Shown piece after piece: positions 33,555-40,925 of a DNA stretch of 64,000 nucleotides. Source of the DNA: CADEED01 sp963839685 (GTDB lineage: Bacteria > Pseudomonadota > Gammaproteobacteria > Steroidobacterales > Steroidobacteraceae); contig CAWIVS010000001.1 of the NCBI GenBank assembly GCA_963839685.1, positions 248,001-312,000 on the forward strand, in the 5' to 3' direction. The notes beneath the pieces were generated by a model. The model was not told where the DNA came from. It was given only the letters and a program-made list of their open reading frames with translations, and searched no databases. The translations under genes were made by a program, and so were the position numbers. Position 1 is the stretch's first letter, and every line of letters begins with the position of its first letter.

Positions 33555-33642
33555 GCCTAACGGTTGAGCTGAGCGCCGCGCGCGCTGCTGTATGAGCTTG
33601 GCACTTTATCCCTCACGCGTGCGCTCCAGCGAGGTGTTAGAC
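33555..33642 (-). repeat. attC site, 88 bp
   Basis: Cores are GCCTAAC (33555-33561) and GTTAGAC (33636-33642), with all conserved blocks. It is the attC of the first cassette in the array. The membrane-protein gene reads into it and gains the tail NTSLERTREG. Confidence 0.9.
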
Positions 33643-34074
33643 GACAACACGTACGTCAACGCGGTGACCAACCCAACCACAAACCATGCCGAGGAAAGGA
33701 CGGCAACGGCTTTGTCGTGATTGAAATGCGGCGAGTGGCCGACGAAGAGAGCACCTAGCAAGAATCCGAGGAAGGAGCCGCCAATAGCGACAAGAAGAGT
33801 GAACGAAGGCGCCTGCAACCTGGTACTGACCAGCTTAAACGCCGGTGCGGCCAACAACCCCAATACTGCGCCCTCGAAGATTGGGGCAACAAGTACTGGC
33901 CACAGAGACAGCTCGCGATAGTCAATTGCGATGTAGATGATCGAAGCTATGGCTGTTGCAGCCATGGCGGCGATCGCTCCCAACAACGATAGTATTGAGA
34001 AATTGACGCGCCAGGAGAGAGACCGCGCTGATGGCCAGAACAAGAACAATCAGTGCGATGAACGACGTGGTCAT
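33606..34074 (-). CDS. Small multi-pass membrane protein, first cassette gene (probable frame break)
   Basis: The main frame (from a TTG at 34049) gives four hydrophobic helices, including ILSLLGAIAAMAATAIASII and AVAVLSSAWFVVGLVTALTY, and ends in NTSLERTREG encoded by attC. An ATG at 34074, nine bases after the recombination core GTTAGAC, opens another frame (MTTSFIALIVLVLAISAVSLLARQF). That frame is itself a good membrane helix and meets the main frame near 34000-34010. The best model is one gene starting at 34074 with a one-base frame change. No family recognised. Confidence 0.55.
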
Positions 34075-34078
34075 TGTC

Positions 34079-34190
34079 GTCTAACTATAAGTAGACCGCA
34101 GAAATGCGGCTTTCAATCGCGTCAGAAGTGACGGATAACACAGACGCTTCCTCGTAAGACCCTGATTCCACTTCACCATGTGACGCCTAA
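34079..34190 (-). other. Candidate attI region between integrase remnant and first cassette
   Basis: Two core-like sites lie here: GTCTAAC (34079-34085), immediately upstream of the first cassette gene, and GCCTAAC (34184-34190), at the start of the integrase remnant. The ~95 bases between them have no gene. This is the place where attI is found in integrons. Which core is the true attI point, or whether a gene-less cassette sits here, cannot be told by eye. Confidence 0.45.
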
Positions 34191-34362
34191 CAGGTCAACG
34201 CTTGGTTTGCCATCCCGTGGCCACCCCACCCCGATCCTGGACACAGTCCGGGCCGCGATTGGTCTGCGGCACTACAGTTATCGAACCGAAGAGACTTATG
34301 TCGACTGGATTCGACGCTTCATACATTTCAGCGGCAGGCAAATACCCGGGTGCGCACCTTGA
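34180..34362 (+). pseudogene. intI: Integron integrase IntI, N-terminal remnant
   Basis: 60 codons. LDTVRAAIGLRHYSYRTEET and YVDWIRRFIHFSGRQ match the first ~45 residues of IntI tyrosine recombinases, the SAM-like DNA-binding domain (compare RIRxLHYSxRTExxYVxWVRxFIxFHGxRHP). Homology stops at about 34350; the catalytic domain and the IntI-specific insert are absent. It is transcribed away from the cassettes, as in all integrons. A GTG at 34180 opens the frame. The 3' end is fused to the 3' end of a truncated gene on the other strand. Confidence 0.85.
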
Positions 34363-34522
34363 CTGGGGGCTGGCAATTGTCGCTTACCTCGTAGTCGCCC
34401 GTTCCGTCGGCAATCAAGGCTCGCGTATCCCCGGTGAGACGGTAGATCGCGAAATCAAGTGACTCCGAGGTCGCCTGCATTGACGTCAGCAGACACACAA
34501 GCATCGCTGGTGAAAAGCGCAT
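34328..34522 (-). pseudogene. Truncated exported protein at the integron boundary
   Basis: 64 codons: a signal peptide (MRFSPAMLVCLLTSMQATSES) followed by LDFAIYRLTGDTRALIADG and a short end that runs into the integrase remnant. GGGAG lies before the ATG at 34522. The reading frame loses sense where it meets intI DNA (~34355-34370), so this looks like a resident gene cut by the event that removed the rest of intI. The family is not recognised. Confidence 0.5.
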
Positions 34523-34567
34523 ACGTCGCTCCCAATTCAAGAACGCTGCGAACTGCTTCCACGGGTT

Positions 34568-35029
34568 CTACGGTGAGTCACCCTCACGGGTTGCCAGCCA
34601 CTTCTCGAGGCGGATCGCATCCTCGACACCGGAGTAGTACCCCTTGCTGATGACCTGCTCGTGATAGCCGTGCTCGCCGTAGAAATTGCGTGCAGCAACA
34701 TTCACGCGCCGGCATTCGACATGGACTCGTTGCAGGCCCGCGGCCCGCGCCACTTCTTCGAGCCAGCTCAACATGGTGCTGCCCAAGCCCTGACGCTGCT
34801 GCGAGCGACGCACGGCGAACAGCAGCAGGTGGGCGGCATCTTCGCGGTAACTCATGATGCCGAAGGCAGCAATGCTGCCGTTCTCGCGGATGATGGCCAC
34901 ATTGGTATTGGGATCGAGGATTGACCGGCGCACGCGCGCCTCGTTCCAGCTCCAGCCCAGGCCACGCTCGATCTCGTCCCGTGACATCGCGGCGATGGCC
35001 GCGGCATCACCCGCTGTGGCCAGCGCCAC
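34568..35029 (-). CDS. GNAT family N-acetyltransferase
   Basis: About 153 aa. VALATAGDAAAIAAMSRDEIERGLGWSWNEARV, HLLLFAVRRSQQRQGLGSTML (acetyl-CoA loop) and VAARNFYGEHGYHEQVISKGYY are clear GNAT segments. The GTG at 35029 begins just after the TAG of the upstream glyoxalase-like gene; an ATG at 35062 would overlap it by about 30 nt. It lies outside the array and has no attC. Confidence 0.8.
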   Translation of the reverse strand: MALATAGDAAAIAAMSRDEIERGLGWSWNEARVRRSILDPNTNVAIIRENGSIAAFGIMSYREDAAHLLLFAVRRSQQRQGLGSTMLSWLEEVARAAGLQRVHVECRRVNVAARNFYGEHGYHEQVISKGYYSGVEDAIRLEKWLATREGDSP

Positions 35030-35030
35030 C

Positions 35031-35396
35031 CTACTCGAACCAGATTTCGATCTCGTAGCCATCCGGATCCGCCACGTAGGCAAATGGAAAGCCGGGCGCG
35101 AACTCACCGCGGCGCAGCAGCTCCCCGCCGGCCTTCAGCACCTCATCCACGGCGCGATCGATGTCCGCCGACTGCTTGAGGCGAAAGCCGAAATGATCGA
35201 TGCCGGCGCGCATGCCGGCCTTCTGCCGATTCCGCTCGAATGCCAGCACATCGTGGGGGCCCGGTCCCTGCACCTGGATCTGCTCGTCGTCGCGGTAGTA
35301 CTCCTTCACACCAAACACGCGGCTGTAGAACTCGAGCGATCGCTGCGGATCGGCGACCGCGAGGCTGATGTGAGTGAGGCCGTAAGTTTCAACCAT
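35031..35396 (-). CDS. Glyoxalase/VOC superfamily protein
   Basis: About 121 aa in one VOC unit pair: TYGLTHISLAVADPQRSLEFYSRVFG, HFGFRLKQSADIDRAVDEVLKAGG and YVADPDGYEIEIWFE. Metal ligands would be the His in THISL, the His in DHFGF and the Glu near the end. Substrate unknown (dioxygenase, isomerase or resistance type). It overlaps the end of the upstream membrane-protein frame. Confidence 0.85.
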   Translation of the reverse strand: MVETYGLTHISLAVADPQRSLEFYSRVFGVKEYYRDDEQIQVQGPGPHDVLAFERNRQKAGMRAGIDHFGFRLKQSADIDRAVDEVLKAGGELLRRGEFAPGFPFAYVADPDGYEIEIWFE

Positions 35397-35890
35397 CGAC
35401 GAAGATTCCAAACGCGGACGAACACCAGGACGACGAGATACGCGACGGAAAACAGGATTGCCGAAAACAGCACGCCCAGGACCACGACGCGCCCCCAGGA
35501 GTGCAGCGTTCCGCCAGCGACCTGGTGCCGTTCGAGCATCTTGCCAAATTGTGCTTCAGACAATGCGCGCAGCGTGATTGCGCCGACGACCGCGGAAACA
35601 ATCATCGCGCCGAAGTCCGACAAGTCCCCGGGCAGCGCTGCCATGACACCCAGCAGCACGACAGACCCGGCAATGGACCAGCCGATGGCCCGGCGGGAAT
35701 GGTCATCCTGGCCCATCGCCCGGTAGTTGGCCGCCATCATCCACCCGCCCGCCAGCACGGTGCCGAGAAGGGTCGCGGTCGCGATCTGATTGACCGAGTA
35801 GACCAGCGCGATCGCCGGGACTTCGATCGGCCCGGCCAACTTCGCGTCAGCGACGCTGGCCTTGGGAGGTGCGTACGGATTGCTTTCCAT
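35306..35890 (-). CDS. Multi-pass membrane protein of unknown function
   Basis: 194 aa as read. It opens MESNPYAPPKASVAD, a proline-rich start common to a group of proteobacterial membrane proteins, followed by four hydrophobic helices (VNQIATATLLGTVLAGGWMM; AIGWSIAGSVVLLGVMAAL; GAMIVSAVVGAITL; VVVLGVLFSAILFSVAYLVVLVF). The last ~35 residues overlap the VOC gene and are unlike a natural end, so the true stop may be nearer 35400 with a frame error. Confidence 0.6.
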   Translation of the reverse strand: MESNPYAPPKASVADAKLAGPIEVPAIALVYSVNQIATATLLGTVLAGGWMMAANYRAMGQDDHSRRAIGWSIAGSVVLLGVMAALPGDLSDFGAMIVSAVVGAITLRALSEAQFGKMLERHQVAGGTLHSWGRVVVLGVLFSAILFSVAYLVVLVFVRVWNLRRWLKLTASLTSASRSPIRSDRSSSTAACLV

Positions 35891-35896
35891 GCGCGG

Positions 35897-37303
35897 TCAC
35901 GCGATGCCGTCGCCCGCGGTGACGGCGCGTCCGAACCATTGTAGTTCCGCCGCGCTCGAGGCGACATTGCCGATGAGGAGCATCGCGGGGGGCTTTAGTT
36001 TTTGCATCACGGCGTCGCGCTGCAGGGTCTCCACCGACGAGGTGATCACGCGCTGCTCGGCGCGGCTTGCGTTCTCGATGAACACTGCCGGCGTTTCGCC
36101 ACGGACCCCGCATTGCAGGAGCTTGTCGCGCAGCGGCGCGAGCCTGCCCACGCTCATGTAGAACGCCAGGGTTTCACGACCGGCAGCGAGATCCGAGAAG
36201 TCGAACTGCGCGAGTTGTTCGTCACTGTTGCCGGTCAGGAAACGCACCGCCTGCGCATGGCGTCGGTCGGTCAGCGGCACGCCGGCGTACGCCCCCGCGG
36301 CGATCGCCGCGGTGATACCCGGAATGACCTCGAAGGAGACGCCATGGGCGCGCAGGAAGTCGATCTCCTCGCCGCCGCGGCCGAACACGAAAGGATCGCC
36401 ACCCTTGAGGCGCACGACGTACTCACCGCGCTGCGCATGTTCGACCAGTAGTTTGTTGATCTCTTCCTGCGTGGCGCCGCCGCCGCCCACGAACTTGCCC
36501 ACGTCGAAGCGCGCCGCATCGCGGCGCGCGAGCTCGAGCACTTCGGGAGAGACGAGCCGGTCGTGCACGATGAGGTCGGCTTCCTGCAGCGCGCGCAGGC
36601 CCTGCAGCGTCATGAGGCCGGCATTGCCGGGCCCGGCGCCCACCAGCACGACATGACCGCGCGGAATCGAAGCGCTGTCGTCGAGCGCCTTCCGCGTCAT
36701 CTGATCCGCGCTGTCGGCGCGGCCGGCACGCAGCGCCGCGGCCACGGGTCCGGTGAGCATCCAGGTGAGAAACCGCCGGCGCGCGCCGATATCCGCGAAG
36801 CGCGCCTTGACGCGCTCGCGCCAGCGATCGGCAAAGGCGGCCAGCGAACCGAGAGATCCATCCAGCAGGGTTTCGAGCCGCTCGCGAATCAGTCGCGCCA
36901 GCACCGGGGAAGTGCCGCCGGTCGAGATCGCGATCTGCACCGGCGAGCGATCGATGATGGCCGGCATGATGAAGCTCGACAGCGCCCGGTCGTCCACCAC
37001 GTTGCAGGGAATGCGCGCCGCATTCGCGGCCGCCGCCACCGCGGCATTCACGGCGCGATCGTTGGTCGCGGCCACCACGATCCACATGCCTTCGATATCC
37101 GCTGCCGCAAACTCGCGCGCATGATGTTGGAACGCACCGCGCGCCAGCGCGGCGGTGAGCTCCACACCGAGCGCGGGTGCAACCACCGTGACGACGGCCT
37201 GTGCCTCGGACAACAGGCTGAACTTGCGCGCGGCGACCTCGCCGCCACCCACGAGCAGCACCGGTTTGCCGGCGAGATCGAGGAATAGCGGGAAGTAGAG
37301 CAT
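35897..37303 (-). CDS. cysG: Siroheme synthase CysG
   Basis: 468 aa, fused enzyme. The N-terminal precorrin-2 dehydrogenase/ferrochelatase (YFPLFLDLAGKPVLLVGGGEVAARK; ISTGGTSPVLARLIRERLE) spans ~1-210. The C-terminal SUMT methyltransferase spans ~215-460 (GHVVLVGAGPGNAGLMTLQGLRAL; VVRLKGGDPFVFGRGGEE; VIPGITAAIAAGAYAGVPLT). It converts uroporphyrinogen III to siroheme, the cofactor of the NirB and CysI proteins encoded here. It follows hemB by 2 nt. Confidence 0.95.
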   Translation of the reverse strand: MLYFPLFLDLAGKPVLLVGGGEVAARKFSLLSEAQAVVTVVAPALGVELTAALARGAFQHHAREFAAADIEGMWIVVAATNDRAVNAAVAAAANAARIPCNVVDDRALSSFIMPAIIDRSPVQIAISTGGTSPVLARLIRERLETLLDGSLGSLAAFADRWRERVKARFADIGARRRFLTWMLTGPVAAALRAGRADSADQMTRKALDDSASIPRGHVVLVGAGPGNAGLMTLQGLRALQEADLIVHDRLVSPEVLELARRDAARFDVGKFVGGGGATQEEINKLLVEHAQRGEYVVRLKGGDPFVFGRGGEEIDFLRAHGVSFEVIPGITAAIAAGAYAGVPLTDRRHAQAVRFLTGNSDEQLAQFDFSDLAAGRETLAFYMSVGRLAPLRDKLLQCGVRGETPAVFIENASRAEQRVITSSVETLQRDAVMQKLKPPAMLLIGNVASSAAELQWFGRAVTAGDGIA

Positions 37304-37305
37304 GA

Positions 37306-38259
37306 CTAGAAGCCCAGGCCGCGCGCCAGGCGCGCGCCGTAGGTGATGATGTAACTCGCGCCAGCGCGCCGCAGGTTGTACCAGCTCTCGATCAGCGCGG
37401 CGTTGAAGTCGACAAACTTCGATTCGGCGAGCAGCACCAGCGAGGTGTATTCGCCGCTCACCTGGTAGGCGCCCACGGGAAGCCCCGTCTGTTCATTGAT
37501 GGGCCGGATCAGATCGGCCGAGGGCTGACCGGGCTTGACCATCAGCAGGTCCGCGCCCTCCTCGGCGCAACGCCGGCTCGACGCGAGCGCATCGCTGCGG
37601 TTGCGCACATCGAGCTGGTAGCTCTTGCGATCGCCGAATTGCGGCGCCGAGTCCGCGGCGTCGCGGAACGGCCCGTAGAAATTGCTGGCGAACTTGGTGC
37701 TGTAACTCATGATGGGTGCGAGGTCGAAGCCCGCGGTGTCGAGCGAGGCGCGCAGGTGCGCGACGCGGCCGTCGTTCATGTCCGAGGGCGAGATACCGTC
37801 GGCGCCGGCCTTCACATAGGTGAGTCCCAGCGTGGCGAGCGCGGCATGCGTGGCCGCCAGGTCCTGGCGCCCGCGCGAATCGTGCACGCAGCAGTGACCA
37901 GTCTCCGTAAAACTGCACAGGCAGGTATCGACCCAGATCGCGGCCTCACTACCGGCGCGCTGCCGCAGCTTCTGCAGGGCCGTGCCCACGAACTCGGCGG
38001 CGAAGCTGCGATTCGATTTCTTCGCCGGCACCGGGAACAGCAGGAACTGTCGCACGCCCGCCGCCAGGTCCTTGTCGAACTGGGCCAGGAGCGAGTCGAG
38101 GGTATGGCGCGAATTGCCGGGCAGACCCGCCAGCGGTTCTTCGGCGGCGATGCCGTCGACCAGGAACAGCGGCTGGATGAGCTGGCTCTGGCCGAAACCA
38201 ATCTCGGACACCATGTCCCGAAGTGCCGCTGTGGCTCGCAATCTCTGCAGTCGTTTCAT
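37306..38259 (-). CDS. hemB: Delta-aminolevulinic acid dehydratase (porphobilinogen synthase)
   Basis: 317 aa. The zinc-binding cysteine segment DTCLCSFTETGHCCVHD, the Schiff-base region MSYSTKFASNFYGPFRDA, DLLMVKPG and YQVSGEY are all present. It joins two 5-aminolevulinate molecules. Coupled to cysG, it may raise siroheme supply for sulfite and nitrite reduction. Whether it is the only hemB of the genome cannot be told. Confidence 0.93.
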   Translation of the reverse strand: MKRLQRLRATAALRDMVSEIGFGQSQLIQPLFLVDGIAAEEPLAGLPGNSRHTLDSLLAQFDKDLAAGVRQFLLFPVPAKKSNRSFAAEFVGTALQKLRQRAGSEAAIWVDTCLCSFTETGHCCVHDSRGRQDLAATHAALATLGLTYVKAGADGISPSDMNDGRVAHLRASLDTAGFDLAPIMSYSTKFASNFYGPFRDAADSAPQFGDRKSYQLDVRNRSDALASSRRCAEEGADLLMVKPGQPSADLIRPINEQTGLPVGAYQVSGEYTSLVLLAESKFVDFNAALIESWYNLRRAGASYIITYGARLARGLGF

Positions 38260-38419
38260 TGCCAGTTACCGTGCCAGTCGCCGGGGGTTTCGTCCAGCCT
38301 AACGCCGCCTTCCGGCCGGAATGTCACGACTCGTTCACGGCTGGATCGCCAGGGCGCGGGCGTGGGCGGACCCCCGAGACCTATGCCGTTGGAAGGGAGC
38401 AGAAGCGCAACGCGCTTTT

Positions 38420-39205
38420 TCAGCCTTCGAGGCCGTGAATGCCGCACTCGCGCTTCAGCCCCGCGAAGCGCAATTCCTCGGCGGAATCCACTTCGTGCAG
38501 CGCCTTGGTCGAGTGCCAGTCGCCGATGGACACGTAGCCCTTGTCCCAGAGCGGGTGATACGGCAATCCGTGCGCCTTGAGATAGAGATAGATGTCGCGA
38601 TCCGACCAGTCGAAGATGGGATGCACCTTGAAGCGGCCATCGCGCACTTCGAGGGGATTCAACGCGGCGCGGCTCGCGGACTGGCTGCGCCGCAGGCCCG
38701 CAAACCAGGTCGCGATCTTCAGCGCGGCCAGCGAGCGGCGCATGGGTTCGATCTTGCGCAACTCGAGATACCGGTCGAGACCCTCGCGGCCCTGTTCCCA
38801 GAGCTTGCCGTGCTGCGCTTCGAATTCGGCCACCGACTGCGGGCTCGAGAAGCGCTGGATGTTGAGCGAAAGCTGCCGGGTGAGCTGTTCGATGAATTGA
38901 TAGGTCTCGGGGAAAAGATAGCCGGTGTCGATGAGGATCACCGGGATGTCGGGATCCTCACGAGTCACGAGGTGAAGCGTCACGGCGGCCTGCGCACCGA
39001 AGCTCGACGACAACGCGAACGGACCCGGAAGATTCTCGAGCGACCAGCGCACGCGCGTAGTGGCGTCGACCGAGGCCAGCCACTCGTTGATGCGCGCGGC
39101 GGCGGCGGCATCCTGCGCGAACTCGGCCGGCGTCAATGCGAGCCGTGGCACGCTGGCCTGGGTCCCGTCGAAATCATTGATCACGTTGCGCGCCAAGGAA
39201 TTCAT
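38420..39205 (-). CDS. cysH: Phosphoadenylyl-sulfate (PAPS) reductase
   Basis: 261 aa. LSSSFGAQAAVTLHLV is the PP-loop, followed by LIDTGYLFPETYQFI and the C-terminal catalytic ECGIH. The cysteine pairs of APS reductases (CC...CxxC) are absent, so PAPS is the substrate, in keeping with the APS kinase domain of the CysNC protein. It reduces PAPS to sulfite with thioredoxin. It follows cysI by 3 nt and is last in the cys run. Confidence 0.93.
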   Translation of the reverse strand: MNSLARNVINDFDGTQASVPRLALTPAEFAQDAAAAARINEWLASVDATTRVRWSLENLPGPFALSSSFGAQAAVTLHLVTREDPDIPVILIDTGYLFPETYQFIEQLTRQLSLNIQRFSSPQSVAEFEAQHGKLWEQGREGLDRYLELRKIEPMRRSLAALKIATWFAGLRRSQSASRAALNPLEVRDGRFKVHPIFDWSDRDIYLYLKAHGLPYHPLWDKGYVSIGDWHSTKALHEVDSAEELRFAGLKRECGIHGLEG

Positions 39206-39208
39206 GGC

Positions 39209-40925
39209 TCAATTCTTGAGCTCACCCGCGCGCCAGAGGAAATCACCAAATCTTTCATCCTTATGCCTTTGCGCCGCATAACGCGCGAACAGCTCGTCCA
39301 GAACCGCCAGGATGGCGTTTTCGTCGATGTTGTCGCGATAGATGACGTTCAGGCGCTCGCCGGTGGCGTCGCCGCCGAGCCGCAGCGTGTAGCGCCCCGG
39401 GGCGCGGCCGATCAGCCCGATCTCGGCGAGATACGGCCGGGCACAACCGTTGGGGCACCCGGTAATACGCACCGTGAGCGGAATCTCCTTCATGTTCTGC
39501 TTCACCAGCAATTCTTCGACACGCTCGACGAAGGTCGGCAGGTAACGCTCGGCCTCGGCCATGGCGAGACCGCAGGTGGGCAGCGCCACGCAGGCCAGCG
39601 CGTCGCGCCGCAGCGGGGTGGTGAACAGCGCGCGGCCGAGTCCGTGATCGGCCACGATCTGGTCGATCTTCATGCACTCGCCCTGCGGCACGTTCGCGAT
39701 GATGAGGTTCTGGTTGGGCGTCAGGCGGAAATCGCCCTGGTGCATGGCGGCGATTTTCTCGAGACCCGTCAGGTGCATGGCGCCCGGGCGATCCGCGACG
39801 CGCCCGGATTCGATGCGCAGCGTGAGGTGCCAGCGTCCATCGTGACCGCGCAGCCAGCCAAAGCGATCACCCTGCGTGGTGAATTTGTACGGGCGGGCCG
39901 GTTCGAGCGCGAATCCCAGGCGCTTGAACAGTTCGCCCTTGAACCAGTCGACGCCACGATCGGCGATGGTGTATTTGAGCCGCGCGTGTTTGCGTTCGGT
40001 GCGATCGCCGTAGTCGCGCTGGATCATGACCACGGTTTCCGCGACCTTGAGCACCTGGTCCGGGGTCAGGAAGCCGATGACGTCGGCGAGCCGCGGATAG
40101 GTCTCGGGCTCACCGTGCGTGGCGCCGAGCCCGCCGCCCACCACCAGGTTGAAACCGAGCACCGAGCCTTCCTCGAGGCCTTCGTGATCGAGGATCGCAA
40201 TGAAGCCGAGATCCTGCGAGAACACGTCGACGTCGTTGTGCGGCGGAACAACAATGGCGGTCTTGAACTTGCGCGGTAGATAGACCGGCCCGAGGATGGG
40301 CTCCTCTTCCGGCGGACCGGTGAGCTTCTCGCCGTCCAGCCAGATCTCGTGGTAGGCGCGGGACTTCGGCTTCAGGTGCTCGGAGAGACTTCTTCGCCCA
40401 CTCGTAGACTTCTTCGTGCAGGCGCGTCTCGACCGGGTTGGCGCTCGCCATGACATTGCGATTCACGTCACCGCAGGCGGCGATGGAATCGATCAACGCG
40501 GCGTTCATCGCCTGCATGGTCTTCTTGAGATCCTTCTTGATCACGCCGTGGACCTGGAAGGCCTGGCGCGTGGTCAGGCGCAGCGTCTGGTTGGCGTAGG
40601 TGCGCGCCAGGCTCGACAGCGCCAGCCATTGTTTGGGCGTCACCACGCCGCCCGGCAGGCGCGTACGGATCATGAAGCTGTAGGCGGGCTCGAGTTTCTG
40701 GTGTTCGCGTTCGGCGCGCAGGTCGCGATCGTCCTGCATGTAGCTGCCGTGGAACTTGATGAGCTGCGTATCCGACTCGCGGATCGCGCCGGTCAGTGGA
40801 TCGTGCAGGCTTTCGACCAGCGTGCCACGCAGGCCGCGCGAAGCCTTCTTGATGGTTTCGACCGGCGATTCCGGCTTCGCCCCTTGTTGGACCGCGACCG
40901 GTCTTTCCAGGACTTCAGTAGACAT
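39209..40925 (-). CDS. cysI: Sulfite reductase hemoprotein subunit (one frame break)
   Basis: About 571 aa when joined. Siroheme/4Fe-4S ligands lie in ACVALPTCGLAMAEAERYL and GCPNGCARPYLAEIG. The N-terminal half (KFHGSYMQDDRDLRAER...RLPGGVVTPKQW) and C-terminal half (YHEIWLDGEKLTGPPEEEPI...) are in different frames. One extra base near 40388 (AAGAAGTCTCTCC) breaks WAKK|LSEHLKPKSRAYH. It reduces sulfite to sulfide. The start overlaps the cysJ stop. The break is probably a sequencing error, as in neighbouring core genes. Confidence 0.9.

Larger units (their letters stand above)
24101..34362 (-). mobile_element. Integron gene-cassette array with truncated integrase
   Basis: About 10 kb with about 20 short minus-strand genes or remnants, separated by attC-type sites with terminal GTTRRRY/RYYYAAC cores. 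Five sites are exactly 88 bp and share the same internal blocks (CTCCAGCGA..., CACGCGTGCG, AGCTTGGCACTTTA, GGTTGAGC). Gene stops overlap the cores as is usual in cassettes. At the right end a divergent plus-strand integrase N-terminus follows a core site, the standard integron order intI - attI - cassettes. The integrase is cut after ~55 codons, so the array cannot now supply its own integrase from this locus. The mix of intact and decayed sites suggests a sedentary chromosomal integron in decay. Confidence 0.9.

Noticed and set aside
24101..34190. The repeated inverted sites as rho-independent terminators or CRISPR repeats
   Set aside because: They have GTTRRRY/RYYYAAC ends, cassette-like spacing and overlap gene stops; there are no T-runs, and spacers are whole genes of variable length.
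34180..34362. Phage tyrosine integrase
   Set aside because: The RHYSYRTEETYVDWIRRF segment and its place divergent from attC-bearing cassettes are specific to integron integrases.
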